Shown one piece after another: positions 1 through 11,543 of a stretch of 64,000 bases of DNA (the first letter of the stretch is position 1; each line of letters opens with the position of its first letter). This stretch comes from Acholoe squamosa (taxonomy: Eukaryota; Annelida; Polychaeta; Phyllodocida; Polynoidae): contig OX439040.1 of the NCBI GenBank assembly GCA_949317995.1, positions 26,452,030-26,516,029 of the forward strand. The letters are read 5' to 3'. The position numbers and the translations under genes are program-made. Below the pieces are notes generated by a model. It had not been told where the DNA came from and did no database searches. It was given only the letters and a program-made list of their open reading frames with translations.

Positions 1-571
1 TAAATCAGCTTTCATGGATCAGCTTATGGGTAGCTCTGCCGGAGGGGCATTATGCTTGCTTGTAAGGATGTAAACAGGGGCCCTTAGACTAGCTTTTTTA
101 TTTGGTATGTTTTGCTATTTCCCTCGACACATATCAATATACAGCCTAACAGAAGATCCCTGTGTATTATCATTGTCCTGTACCTTTTATCATTCGCAAA
201 ATATGACACATTTGGAACATAATCATTATATAAGCAATGTAGAACTAGAAAACATCATTCACCTTTCCCACAAGATGAACCCCTCATCGTCGATGGTTGG
301 AATGCAGATGTTGTGGTTGACCTAAAAATGGAGGAATATGGAGTAAGATTACATGTATCGTTGAGAAAATATCATGTGATATCATAAGTTTCCCAGTAAG
401 TAAAGGAAAACATACAGGTAAATTACTGAGTGTTCGAATCTTTTAACATAGTATTTTGATTGGGAATTTATCATCTCTGATAGAAAGTGTTGATTTGATT
501 TATCTTTATGGGCGCCACTGTCCCACAAAAGAGCCGGGATTTCAAAATAACACCAGACAAAGACCAGGAGG
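1..571. other. Non-coding flank
   Basis: I see no gene, RNA or clear repeat here. The sequence is AT-rich with stops in all frames; the 72-codon frame at 107-325 has no recognisable domain or codon bias. Confidence 0.5.
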
Positions 572-575
572 TTAA

Positions 576-1301
576 TTCAAAACATCCTGGGATCGCAACC
601 TCAGCTATCTTAGGAATTTTTCTACCTTATCCTACTAAGCGATCTTAAGATTAGACTGCGTTCACATTTCCTAGCCAGCACTAAGATCGCATCGATCTTA
701 GCCTCAGCCCTCCTACACTATTCAAAGAAGTACTGACTGGGCACAGGGGTAAGAGTCCCAAAATAAAGGAATAGCTGTGGAGCCACTCTTCTTCACAACA
801 GTGTTTATACCATCGTTCCCCATCCCCATATGGGCTAACAAAAGAGCACAGCGTGCAGTTGACCCCCGTACAGTATTCAAGAGTTGTTCCCATGAATGTA
901 TGATTTATGCTTGCCTATTAGAAGCATTGTGCCCCCCCAGGACAAAGAGAGAGAAGGGAAGAATTACCTTACAGTGCACTTAACGCATTAGTAGCCCTAA
1001 GAGCCCTCAAGGACACTCAGCAAATGTCCTCCCTCCCTTCTATATGTATGCAGCAGGCTATTCACTCTTTCAATCAGGAGTGTTCCCTGTAAGTGCTCTT
1101 GTACTCAGGTGAAACCACTATGCAATTCTCTCACTAAGATCGCAGTGATCTTAGTGCTGGAAAAGGAATAGTGAAGTGATCCCAGGACTTGCTATTCTTG
1201 ACAGGCCTGCAACCACTGCATTAGATAGGGTAGAATGGCCAGGTCTTATGATATGTGCCTACACTAAGATCGCTGGGGTTGTGATCCCAGGATGTTTTGA
1301 A
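576..1301. mobile_element. TIR element flanked by TTAA
   Basis: The left end TTCAAAACATCCTGGGATC is repeated inverted at the right end (GATCCCAGGATGTTTTGAA), and both ends touch TTAA (572-575 and 1302-1305). An exact TTAA duplication is typical of piggyBac and Kolobok elements, but the termini match neither family as I know them and no transposase is present. Next to the ends lie short inverted words (CTAAGATCGC). It is a non-autonomous MITE of about 726 bp. A diverged relative in the opposite orientation follows at 1367. Confidence 0.7.
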
Positions 1302-1366
1302 TTAAGCTCCAGTTCAATGGTCTATCCAACATGATTATACACAGGTGGAGATGGTCCGGGAGGTAT

Positions 1367-1953
1367 TCTCAAAGAATCCCGCCATCGCTACCCCGGCGAT
1401 GGTAGTGTAGGCACTTCTTATAAGACCTAGTCAGTCTTCCCTAAGTATTATCATAGTGGTAGCCCTGTCAGGCACAGCAAGTCCTGTGGATCACTCACTA
1501 TTCCTTTATCACACTCACCACCACCATGATGTTACCAAAAGAAATACATAGTGGTTTCCCCTAAGAACAAGAACACCTATAGGGAACAATCCTCCTTTCA
1601 AGAGTGAATGTGCCTGCTGTATACATATATAGGGAAGGGAGGACATTTGCTGAGGGTCTTTGAGGGCTTTTAAGGCTACTCATGTATCAAGGGCACTGTA
1701 AAATCATGCCTCCCTTCTCTCTCTTAGTACTCTATAAGTAGCTCATATAGGCAAGGGGAATGCTTGTGGAATTACTGTTGGGAAAAGGAGTGTTTCCACA
1801 GCTATCCATTTAATTTGGCCCTCTTGCCCTACCACCACCTGAATACATAAGGCTGGCTGTGATAAAGCAAGCAGTCACACCTTATCACCGCTAAAATGGA
1901 TAAGGCAGAAAAATTCCTACCATCACTGGGGTAGTGACGATAGGGCCTTTTGA
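1367..1953. mobile_element. Inverted diverged copy of the TTAA element
   Basis: The right end (CCTTTTGAATTAA) and the interior match the preceding element in reverse orientation; for example the GGAATAGCTGTGGAGCC-like segment near 770 is found inverted near 1800. The left end (CTCAAAGAATCCCGCCATCG) is degenerate and lacks TTAA. Together the two copies form a 1.4-kb imperfect inverted repeat. Confidence 0.6.
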
Positions 1954-1957
1954 ATTA

Positions 1958-3682
1958 AACTCTATAGTTGGGAGTAGGTTCCTCTGTGTTTATGCACAAA
2001 ATACAGATACTGACTCCATCTTATCAGTTATCAGTACAGGTCGCCAGAACCAGTACCAGCCTGTTTATGGTCAATAACTGACATTGACTGTTCTCACTCA
2101 TGTACAGGTCTATGGTTTGCACCTTGGGGCTAGCTTACTGCCTCCATAAGTCAAGTTATGCACTATTCAAATAACTTGAGAAAAATCAAGAATTATAATG
2201 ATGTAAATTATGTCATTGCCTCAACATAAACTAGTTCCATATTGGCCAGGCAACTAAATGTATAATGTCCTAAGTGGTTTAGATGAAGAGAGATTTGCTT
2301 CTGGAGAATAGTTTATGGAACTTCCCTATCAACCCGCGTAAGTCTGCACACTAAACGTACACCTGGTAGCATCTTATGGTTCAAAGAGGGGTTTTTCTAA
2401 TCTGTGGCAATTTAGGCGCCGGGTGTGTGGAAGCCTTTTCTTCCTTACTGTCACCCAAAAACCTGCTTTGGAAATCTGTCCACCAGCCTGAAAGAGAGAG
2501 ACACACACAGCAAAAGAAAATGGATTAAAATTAAAAGAGGAGCTATAGATGGTCACAAACTATAAAAAAGAGACACATCGGAATGGCAACCAAGGCGTAG
2601 AGGGAACATGCTCCTTCTCCTACAAACTTTTGAAAGACTTTCAGATGCTAGGCCTAGTGAAAATAAGAGGTATTTGGAAATATGAGGTTTTAAATAAAAA
2701 ATGTCAAAAGAAACCCTAATCCCTATTTTTGTTTGTTTTTACCCATTTTGAAACTGTTTGCCATGCCGCGGGGACTTATAGAGACAGTGACAAATATAGA
2801 AAGGTAAATATTGGTTATGGATGAAATCAATCATCATCTATAAACATCCTATTCTCGGAAACTTAAATGCAAATTTTAAAACTTGATTCCCTCTGTTACC
2901 ATGATGTACAATGATATCATGTAAGAAGCATTGTAGTTCCCATAGATGAACCACCCATATATCAAATAGATCTCTACCAAAGGTGACCAGAGTCTACACC
3001 CTTGTTAAGGATCTAGCTGGTTTAAGGTGGAGACTGCAGACTCTTCATTTGAACACGTAGCACGATATTAATTACCATAACATAGCCACAGCCATAATCT
3101 TTGTGTATAATTATTTGGTATGGCTACAGTCATAGGTTCATACTTGTTGTCATCATTTTGCAAAACTCCTGGTCATAATACCCCGCGTATAAGGCACATC
3201 TTTAACGTAAGGATGAAGCACTATTGTGCCTTATATAATCAGAAAAAAATAGGGGAGGTTTTTCTATAAAATCTGTAAAAGGGATTAGGAAAGCCCTCAG
3301 AAGGTTTTTGAATGTTGAAAGTCCATTGATTAGAACAGATGTATTTCTGCGACAGAGGCCTAGTGAACTTTGGGTGTTTAGCAGTATATTGCCAATAGGG
3401 GCTGTCATACAACCTACATACAAACACAAGGGCATCTATGGCCAGATTTTAGATAGGCTCTGTATGGCTCATTCGCAGGATAGAGTCCAAGTGGACTATA
3501 TGGGTTTTATATGCAGGGCATTACGGTAATGGCACTTGATATGATGATATTGACAGAGTTGCTCAGGTCCCCGACCACATGTACCGTCATCTTTTTGTTC
3601 ACAAACCATCAGAAAGACGGCAGCACAGGAGGCCGGGGTATACCCTGAATGTCGATACTTCCACTTGATTACGTGTTGCATA
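1958..3682. other. No gene seen
   Basis: AT-rich intergenic sequence. The short frames at 2374-2556 and 3202-3717 overlap one another on both strands and lack any domain or codon bias. I see no repeat structure. Confidence 0.4.
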
Positions 3683-3880
3683 TACCGTAGTGGCTCGTTT
3701 AAGCGCCAGGGTCTCAAATAAGCGCCGGTCTCGAATAAGCGCTGGGGCTACAGGGGTATTGAAATCAATCTTAAGCACTGAAAACAGTATTCAAATAAGC
3801 GCCTGTCTTAAATGAGGGCCGGAGGTAGAGAGGTATTGAAATTATTGAGCGCCCGGGCGTTTAAACGGGCCATTACGGTA
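3683..3880. mobile_element. Small TIR element with AAGCGCC words
   Basis: The ends are inverted repeats of about 25 bp (TACCGTAGTGGCTCGTTTAA at the left; the complement of TACCGTAATGGCCCGTTTAA at the right). The interior holds about five AATAAGCGCC-like words. The 8 bp on each side (GTTGCATA and GTTGCTGA) agree in the first five bases, so a decayed 8-bp hAT-type duplication is possible but not proven. Confidence 0.65.
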
Positions 3881-3888
3881 GTTGCTGA

Positions 3889-5040
3889 TACATTGTGAAC
3901 AGACTCTGCTGGAGGACAGCTTCTAGTTGATATAGGTCAGATGATGAGTCATCATAACTTCCCGAAAAAAAAATGTTTCTCATCGCCGTCCTCGTCAGTA
4001 AAGAAAAAGACACTTCAATTGTTTATTTGTTTTTTTTAAATACTATATATTTGAACGAAAATAGTAAAGTTGATATCAAATGAAAGCTTATTTCCCGTGG
4101 GTTTAAGCGGGTTATTAATAATAGAGATTTAAAATGTCGATGATTAACCTAGTACTCTAATAATGTAGTTTTTCTTACATGTGGCAATTGACTGTGATGC
4201 ACATGTATCAGGCCCTTATGAACTGCTCAGGAAGAAAAAAAAAAGAGCTACAGAAAAAAAGTTTTTTTTTCTTGTTTTATTTTCGGAGTGGCGTAATCTG
4301 GAGGACATGAAATAATCAAACAACTCCATGTTCAGAATACCCACTTTATACAGGGAAAACGTTCACATTTTGACGTTTTCAACGCTCAGGGTGTTAGAAA
4401 GGTCCTTTATTTCACGGTATTAAAGAACATAACTTACTATAGATTAGTAGAACCCCATTCCCGAGGTGGGCGTGCACTGCACGCCGTGCAGAAACACTTA
4501 CCCATTCTGCACGCTCATGTCATTCTGCACGCTCTGAAAAAGTCTGTACATACATATTTTAAATGTGAGTTTTTGTTTATTTTACACTGTAAAACCATGA
4601 AATGAGTTTCACTTTAAGATGTCTCCATTCCCAGTTTCTTCTTCATTCGTGAAGAAACGGTCGTGTCGACACTTTCCCATGCAACTCTGTCTATTTACAA
4701 AATTGTTTTACTTCAACCCTTTTCATACGCTCCCAGGCCTTGAGAAAAGCATGAATACGATGCCATATTGAAAGTCGTGACCTATACTACTACACAATTT
4801 CTTTTTCGTGATTTCTTCTCTATTTGTTATGACGTAACTACTACCAGGCGGCACGTGAAGACGTTCTGAAAATAAAAAACGCTTAGACAGAACAAAACAT
4901 GTTTGTTTTAAAACCATGATTGCAATTGGGGAGGATCACATGAAAGGATTGTGAATAAATCAGAAAATATTGAAAAAGGTGGAGCCTTTTGATTTTTGAG
5001 CTGCCCCCTCATTTCCCTTACTTCGATCCTGCATTCTCTC
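3889..5040. other. No gene seen
   Basis: AT-rich sequence with homopolymer runs near 3965, 4235 and 4260. A short GC-rich patch near 4470-4535 repeats TTCTGCACGC and GCACGCCGTGCAG. The minus-strand frame at 4723-4917 has no recognised domain. Confidence 0.4.
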
Positions 5041-5042
5041 TA

Positions 5043-5329
<287 letters not shown>

Positions 5330-5759
5330 CATAATTTATGCTTACTTTTCCTATCTCATCCCCCCCCCTCTGTAATCCGATTCAAAGTTCTTACCCACAT
5401 ACATATGCAGCCAAGTCCAATTTAAGGTACCTCCAACTTCCATTCTGAGTATGTCCATCCGTTGGCAATATGCAGGGTTTATAATATGGAGTTCTTGTAC
5501 CACCCTGCTGCAGCTCCCGTGTGCTTATGAGGACACTCCCACACCTCTGTTTCTGACTGACCCTTGGGTCTTCTTGAAGAGGACTACATTTGGCACCTGG
5601 ACATAGAGCGTCCATTCCTTTGTAATAGAACACAGAGATCGACACAGTATTGTCCAGGTGTTGTGTAGAATATTGGTCCTTCTCTGTCCTACTGTCCCTT
5701 CCTCTCCGTGTAAGGCATTTCCTTCTACTGTAAACTTGCATGAGGCCTTAGAGTATGAT

Positions 5760-8488
5760 ACCAAGTAGTTGGTGGTTCCAGCATCCTGTAACTGGTGGTT
5801 CCCACCCACTGTAACTGCGGTTCCACACCTATCTGCTACTGGCACTGGATCCCATACCAAGTAGCTGCTGGTTCCCACACCCAGCACTTGGTGGTTCCCA
5901 TGCACATTAGTTGCTGTTTCCTGTACCCAGTACATGCTGGTTCCCACATCCAGTAGCTGCTGGTTCCCATATAAAATGGTTCCTAACCCAAGTAGCTGCT
6001 GGATCCCACACCCTTGCTGGTTCTTGCACCTTGTACCTGCTGGCTTCCACATAGAGTAGCTGGTAGTGGTTCCCACATCCATTAGGTGCTGGTTCCTGCA
6101 CCCACTTCCTGCTGGTTCCCAAATAGAGTGCCTGCTGGTTCCTACATCAGGTAATTGCGAGTTCTTAAAAGAGTAGCTGTCAAAATAAGTCAATTGGGTC
6201 AGGATAGGTCAAATTAGGTCAATTAATATGTTGAAAATAGGTCATATTGGTCAAAAGTATGTCTATTCGGGTAGCATAGGTCAAATTATGTTAAATATGG
6301 TGAAAATAGGCCAAATTGGTCAAAAGCAGGTCAATTAGGGTAGGATAGGACAAATTAGAGTAAATATGGTGAAAATAGGTCAAATTGGTCAAAAGTAGGT
6401 CAATAAGGTCAGGATAGGTGAAATTAAGTCAAATAGGGTGAAATTAGGTCTAATTGATAAAAAGTAGGTCGATAAGGGTAAAATATGTCAAACTAGGTCA
6501 AATATGCTGGAAAAATATGTCAAATTGGTGAAAAGCAGGTCAAATAGGGTAGGATAGGACAAATTAGAGTAAATATGGCGAAATTAGGTCAAATTGGTCA
6601 AAAGTAGATAAATAATGTCAGGATAGTTGAAATTAAGTCAAATAGGGTGAAAATAGGTCTAATTGGTAAAAAGTAGGTCAATAAGGGTAGGATAGGTCAA
6701 ATTAGGTCAAATATGGTGAAAACCAGTCAAATTGGTCAGAAATAGGTCGATAAGGTCAAAGTAAATCAAATTAGGTCAAACATGGTGAAAATAGGTTGAA
6801 TTGGTCAAAAGTAGGTCAATTAGGTCAGGATGGGTCAATTAAGGTCATATATAGTGAAAACAGGTCATATTGATCAAAAGTAGGTCAATTAGGTCCAATA
6901 AGGTCAGGATAGATCAAATATGGTTGAAATAGATCAAATTGGTCAAAAGTAGGTCAATTTTGTCAAAATGTAGGGTATGATAGGTGAAGTAAGGTCAAAT
7001 ATGCTGGAAATAGGTAAAAGTAGGTCATTTAGGTCAAATTATGTCAAAATTTGTCAAAATAAGGTCGACTATGACTATTTTTGACCAATCTGACCTACTT
7101 TGACTATATTTGACCTAATATGACCTATTCTAACCTACTTTGACCTAATCGTGCTACTTTTGACTGATTTGACCTATTTTAATATATTTGACCTAATTTG
7201 AACTATCCTTACCTAATTGACCTTCTTTTGAACAATTTGACCTATTTTCACTATTATTTGACCTAATTTGACCTATCTTAGACTGATTTGACCTACTGAC
7301 CTACCTTTGACCAATTTGACCTACTTTTGCCATATTTTACCTGATTTAACCTCCTTGACCCACCTTTAACCAAATTGACTTATTTTCGCCATATTTGACC
7401 TACCTTAGCCTACTTTAACCTACTGGACCTACTTTTGACCAATTTTACCTGTTTTAACCAAATTTGAACTTATTTTACCTATCTTAACCTACTTTGACCT
7501 AATTGACCTACTTTTAACCAATTTGACCTACTTTTACCATATTTGACCTGATTTCACCTCATCGGCCTACCTTTTACCAATTTGACCTATTTTTGCTATA
7601 TTTGACCTATCCTTACCTACTCTGACATAATTCGACCTTAATTGACCTACTTTTTACCTATTTGACTCATTTGAACCCACTTGGACCTAATTTTGACCAA
7701 TGTGATCTATTCTTACCACCGTTGACCTAATTTGATAGAATTTGACCTGATTGACCCATTTTCAACCAATTTAACATAATTTATCCTAGTCTGACCTAAT
7801 TTCATTCAATTTTACCTACTTGGAACCAATTTGACCTATTTCGACAAATTTTAACTATCTTGACTGCTTATGACCTAGTTTCACGCATCTTTCCCAACTT
7901 GCCCATTTTTGACTTATATGACCTTTTTCATCCAGAATTTATCCAGATCACTCTTTTGCTACTAGGTATGGGAACCGGTAGCTACTCTATATCGGAACCA
8001 GCAGCTACTGGATATGAGGACAAGTAGCTACTGTATGGGAACCAACAGCTACTGTTTTCAGAACTAGCAGCTACCTGATGTGGGAACCAGCAGGCACTCT
8101 ATTTGGGAACCAGCAGGTAGTGAGTGCAGGAACCAGCACCTAATGGATGTGGGAACCACTACCAGTTACTCTATGTGAAAGCCAGCAGGTATTGGGTACA
8201 AGAACCAGCAAGGGTGTGGGATCCAGCAACTACTTGGGTTAGGAACCAGTTTATATGGGAACCAGCAGCTACCTGATGTGGGAAGCAGTAGCTACTGTAT
8301 GTGGGAACCAGCATGTAATGGGTACAGGAAACAGCAACTAATGTGTATGGGACTACCAAGTGCTGGGAGTGGGAACCAGCAGCTACTTGGTATGGGATCA
8401 AGTATCAGTAGCTGATTGGTGTGGAAACACCAGTTACAGTGGGTGGGAACCACCAGTTATGGGATGCTGGAACCAGCAGCTACTTGGT
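5760..8488. mobile_element. 2.7-kb fold-back element built of iterated words
   Basis: The two halves are imperfect reverse complements around a centre near 7065. The outer left arm (5760-6180) is a degenerate array of roughly 24 bp around GCTGGTTCCCACA. The inner left arm (6185-7055) repeats AGGTCAAATTGGTCAAAAGT. The inner right arm (7080-7930) repeats AATTTGACCTACTTTTGACC, and the outer right arm (7970-8490) repeats TGTGGGAACCAGCAGCTACT. The outer arms match unit by unit, not just by word: the CAGCACTTGGTGG, TTAGTTGCTGTTTCCTGTA and ACATGCTGGTTCC segments recur inverted in order. This is the architecture of a fold-back transposon with long repetitive TIRs. No coding sequence or clear target duplication was found; repeat units continue to about 8535 on the right. 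Confidence 0.8.
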
Positions 8489-8539
8489 ATGGAACCATCA
8501 GTTATTGTGTGAGGGAACCAATAGCTACCCAGTAGTTGC

Positions 8540-9462
8540 TGGTATAGACATATAGAAAGACATAGAGTGTACCATGCAAAGCCAAAAGATACCTGTCACA
8601 AGTGGGTTTGCATTCATGAGTTGACACCTTGACAGCTTGACAGCAATGAAATGAAATTGACTTTGAACATTGATTTTGCTTTTGGACTTTAACTTTTTTT
8701 GTGAAAGTCAACTCTTTGCTCCAACTTCAATTTGACCCTTGTGGGCCACTGTACTTATAGAGATGCATTCAACCATTGAAGACTAGTATATATGTATGGG
8801 GTTTTTATGCCATATTTTCTATAACTATTGCATCATACGGCTTCCCTTTGTTGGAGATAGATGACACTTAAATAGCTCATACAATAGATTCATTCCCAAA
8901 GTAGAAATTGACACAGCCGAGGACTTTGTGTTGATAAGCATGTGTTCATCTGAAATAAGTAGAACAATTACTTCAGATATGTAGACTCACTCACATCTTT
9001 CCAAGCTATACCTTTTTCATATTTAGAAATACGAAAAGGCACTCATATTGAATGGGCTTTGTCACGTCTATTCTTAGTGGTTGGAAGATAGGAACAAGGA
9101 TAGAATAAAGACGGTTTCTCGAATGTTGGGGGTGGCTATATGTATAAATAGAGGGAGGGAGAGTTAGGGGAGGTGGGGTAGGGTTGTGTTGGCACCGACT
9201 ACACCAGTAGGGTCATGTGTCTGTTACTGCCTGATTAAACACCAATGATGTGTCCCCCTGTGTTAAGGTGGGACCCTGGAGGAAGGCTTCCACCGATCTG
9301 TTTCAGGCTGGGAAGCAAAGAGACGTTGGCAACCAGTAGGTGGACACTGTACTGCAAACCATAATGCAGTATGGAAATGTAAAGATGTAGAAATATGTAT
9401 GCAGGGACCCCCTCCCCCTCCTCCAAAAAGAAAACACACACACACTGGTTGAAATAGAAATG
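8540..9462. other. No gene seen
   Basis: Unique AT-rich sequence with a short purine-rich patch at 9140-9180. Short minus-strand frames near 9235-9445 overlap in all phases and are not convincing. Confidence 0.4.
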
Positions 9463-9465
9463 TTA

Positions 9466-10084
9466 AGGTCGAATCCCACGCCGCAATCTAACCCTAGAAA
9501 GTTCTTGCAATTTGGGAACTCTTGCAGATAGGGGGACTTGCCTTTACTGCAAATTGCAAGGCATCTAACATGCCATTGCATCTTACAAATCCGACTATTG
9601 CAATTAAACTGACCCATCACCCTTGCAACATAGATCAGTGAGTTGCGTTAAATTGCAATGCCATTCTCCTTGATATTGAATTTGCAAGCTGTTGTAGGTA
9701 AGCACAGTGCAGAATGAGACTGAATTTGAACTCTGTCTGTAATTTATACAAACATTTTGCATACGAATTGCAGGGTATGGGGAAAGTTTAGATTGCATAG
9801 TGGGAAGTTGAAGTGAACACACATCCCTATTTGTCAATGACTTTATCCACATTTCTGTAAATTGCAAGCAAATTCTGTAAATTGCAGAAACTTTTCACTT
9901 AAGCAAGGGAAAATATCTAAATATAAAGATCCAAACTCCAGTGCAAATCTACAAGGGATTCCTTGCCATTAAAGTCCCCTGTAGCCGTTATAGGTCTTGC
10001 AATATAAGGAGAGAGCCTCAAATTGCAACAGATGACTGAATTGCAGAAACTTTTCAGCCATAATTGCATCGTGGGATTCGACCT
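9466..10084. mobile_element. Family A TIR element, copy 1
   Basis: It begins AGGTCGAATCCCACG and ends with the inverted CGTGGGATTCGACCT, flanked by TTA on both sides (9463-9465, 10085-10087). The 619-bp interior is non-coding and packed with GCAATTT/AAATTGC words (TTGCAATTTGGG, AAATTGCAGAAAC) in both orientations. This is a complete copy of the family described at 29613, 30257, 33573 and 46933. No transposase is present, so it would be mobilised in trans. Confidence 0.85.
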
Positions 10085-10371
10085 TTAGTGTGGCTGATAG
10101 TGAACAAGTAATTAATGGATATGTCATAACGCGTGACTGATGTCAAACATACTGAACATGCAACGAGGGGGGAATTAATAAATTTGAAATCAATTTGAAA
10201 AAAAAAATTATTCACCTCCCAATGGGACTTGAAGCCTGCCATGGTGTGAGTACACACAAGGTTTGACAGCTTGCACTGCGAAAAAGATGAACCAGACCTG
10301 GATGCAAACACCTGTGCCTAGGGCTAGGAGTGACTCTAGCTAGGGGTCGCTACTAACCATGCCAAACCTAT

Positions 10372-10993
10372 AGGTCGAATCCCACAATGCAATCTAACCC
10401 TGGAAAGTTCTTGCAATTTGGGAACTCTTGCAAATAGGGGGACTTGCCTTTATTGCAAATTGCAAGGCTTCTAACATGCCACTGCATTTTACAAATCCGA
10501 CTGTTGCAATTAAACTGACCCCTCACCCTTGCGATGTAGATCTGTAAGCTTCGTTAAATTGCAATGCCATTCTCCTTGATATTGAATTTGCAAGCTGTTG
10601 TAGATAAGCACAGTGCAGAATGAGACCGAAATTGAAGTCTCTGTGTAATTTATACAGACATTTTGCATACAAATTGCAGGGTATTGGTCAAGTTTAGATT
10701 GCAAAGTGGGACTTGGGTTGCATGTTAAACTGAACACACACCCCTATTTGTCAATGATTTTATCCATATTTCTGTAAATTGCAAGCAAATTCTGTAAATT
10801 GCAGAAACTTTTCACTTAAGCAAGGGAAAATATCTAAATATAAACTTCAGTGCAAATCTACAAGGGATTCCTTGCCATTAAAGCCCCCCGTAGCTGTTAT
10901 AGGTCTTGCAATATAAGGAGAGAGCCCCAAATTGCAACAGATGACTAAATTGCAGAAACTTTTCAGCCAAAATTGCATCGTTGGATTTGACCT
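10372..10993. mobile_element. Family A TIR element, copy 2
   Basis: Same orientation and near-identical to copy 1 about 290 bp away. It begins AGGTCGAATCCCACAATGC, ends GGATTTGACCT, and has TAT on both sides (10369-10371, 10994-10996). Length 622 bp, with the same GCAATTT-type words throughout. The 75-codon minus-strand frame inside recurs in other copies at 30506 and 47157 and is simply conserved element sequence. Confidence 0.85.
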
Positions 10994-11038
10994 TATGACA
11001 TTATATATATACAGGCGAACACACTCTGTTTCTCATCA

Positions 11039-11110
11039 GTCCCTGTGGCGCACTGCATAGGGAGTTGGATTTGGGATCAGTAGGGTATGGGTTCGACCCC
11101 TGCCCTTTGC
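11039..11110 (+). mobile_element. tRNA-derived SINE head (fragment)
   Basis: An A-box-like stretch (TGGCGCACTGCATAGG near 11046) is followed about 44 bp later by a perfect B-box (GGTTCGACCCC at 11090-11100). The 5' and 3' segments do not pair into an acceptor stem, so this fits a tRNA-derived SINE or pseudo-tRNA better than a working tRNA. No SINE tail was recognised. Confidence 0.5.
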
Positions 11111-11150
11111 AATAGAATTCTCTTAGGTTGTAACATGTGACATATGACAT

Positions 11151-11220
11151 GTAAGGTGTGCTGACATCCATGGATAACAGCACTGGGTGCCTGTTATCCA
11201 TGGATAACAGCACACCTTAC
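11151..11220. repeat. 70-bp near-perfect hairpin
   Basis: The 30-bp arms (11151-11180 and 11191-11220) differ at only two positions and enclose a 10-nt loop. Each arm itself holds the palindrome ATCCATGGAT. The ends read GTAAGG and CCTTAC. It may be a minimal MITE or a structured RNA element. Confidence 0.8.
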
Positions 11221-11356
11221 AAACGTCATGATGCATGCATCATGGCATACAATATCGACAGGTATCAAAATGGGAATATCCACAAAAAGAAGACAAAATC
11301 ACAAAAGTCATGTAATAACCTGTACTATGTGAACATCTACTTGTATTAATACTTTA

Positions 11357-11540
11357 GGGCCGTTTTCCACCACCCGATATGGCCCCTCTATCGGCCGCTA
11401 GACCCATAGTAGATGCTATTTTGGGCCGACAGAGACCATGCCCTACCATTGAACCCTATGGCAGCCCCCTCGGCCAAGGTGGTTGTGTGGGGCAGCTATC
11501 GGCCGATAGAGCACTCATATCGGCTGGTGGAAAATGGCCC
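11357..11540. mobile_element. Harbinger-like MITE (184 bp)
   Basis: TIRs are GGGCCGTTTTCCACCA and TGGTGGAAAATGGCCC, flanked by TTA on both sides (11354-11356, 11541-11543). A 3-bp TWA duplication with GGG-start TIRs is the PIF/Harbinger pattern. The interior contains CGGCCGATA words in both orientations. Confidence 0.75.
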
Positions 11541-11543
11541 TTA

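Noticed and set aside
5525..6193. 222-codon minus-strand ORF with repeating WEPA/GVGT residues
   Set aside because: It reads through the GGTTCCCACA array of the fold-back; the periodicity comes from the DNA repeat.
6185..7930. Possible CRISPR-like array
   Set aside because: The repeat words are too short and irregular, have no unique spacers, run in both orientations and lie in a eukaryotic genome with no cas genes.
11039..11110. Functional tRNA gene
   Set aside because: A- and B-box motifs are present but no acceptor stem can form; better a SINE head.
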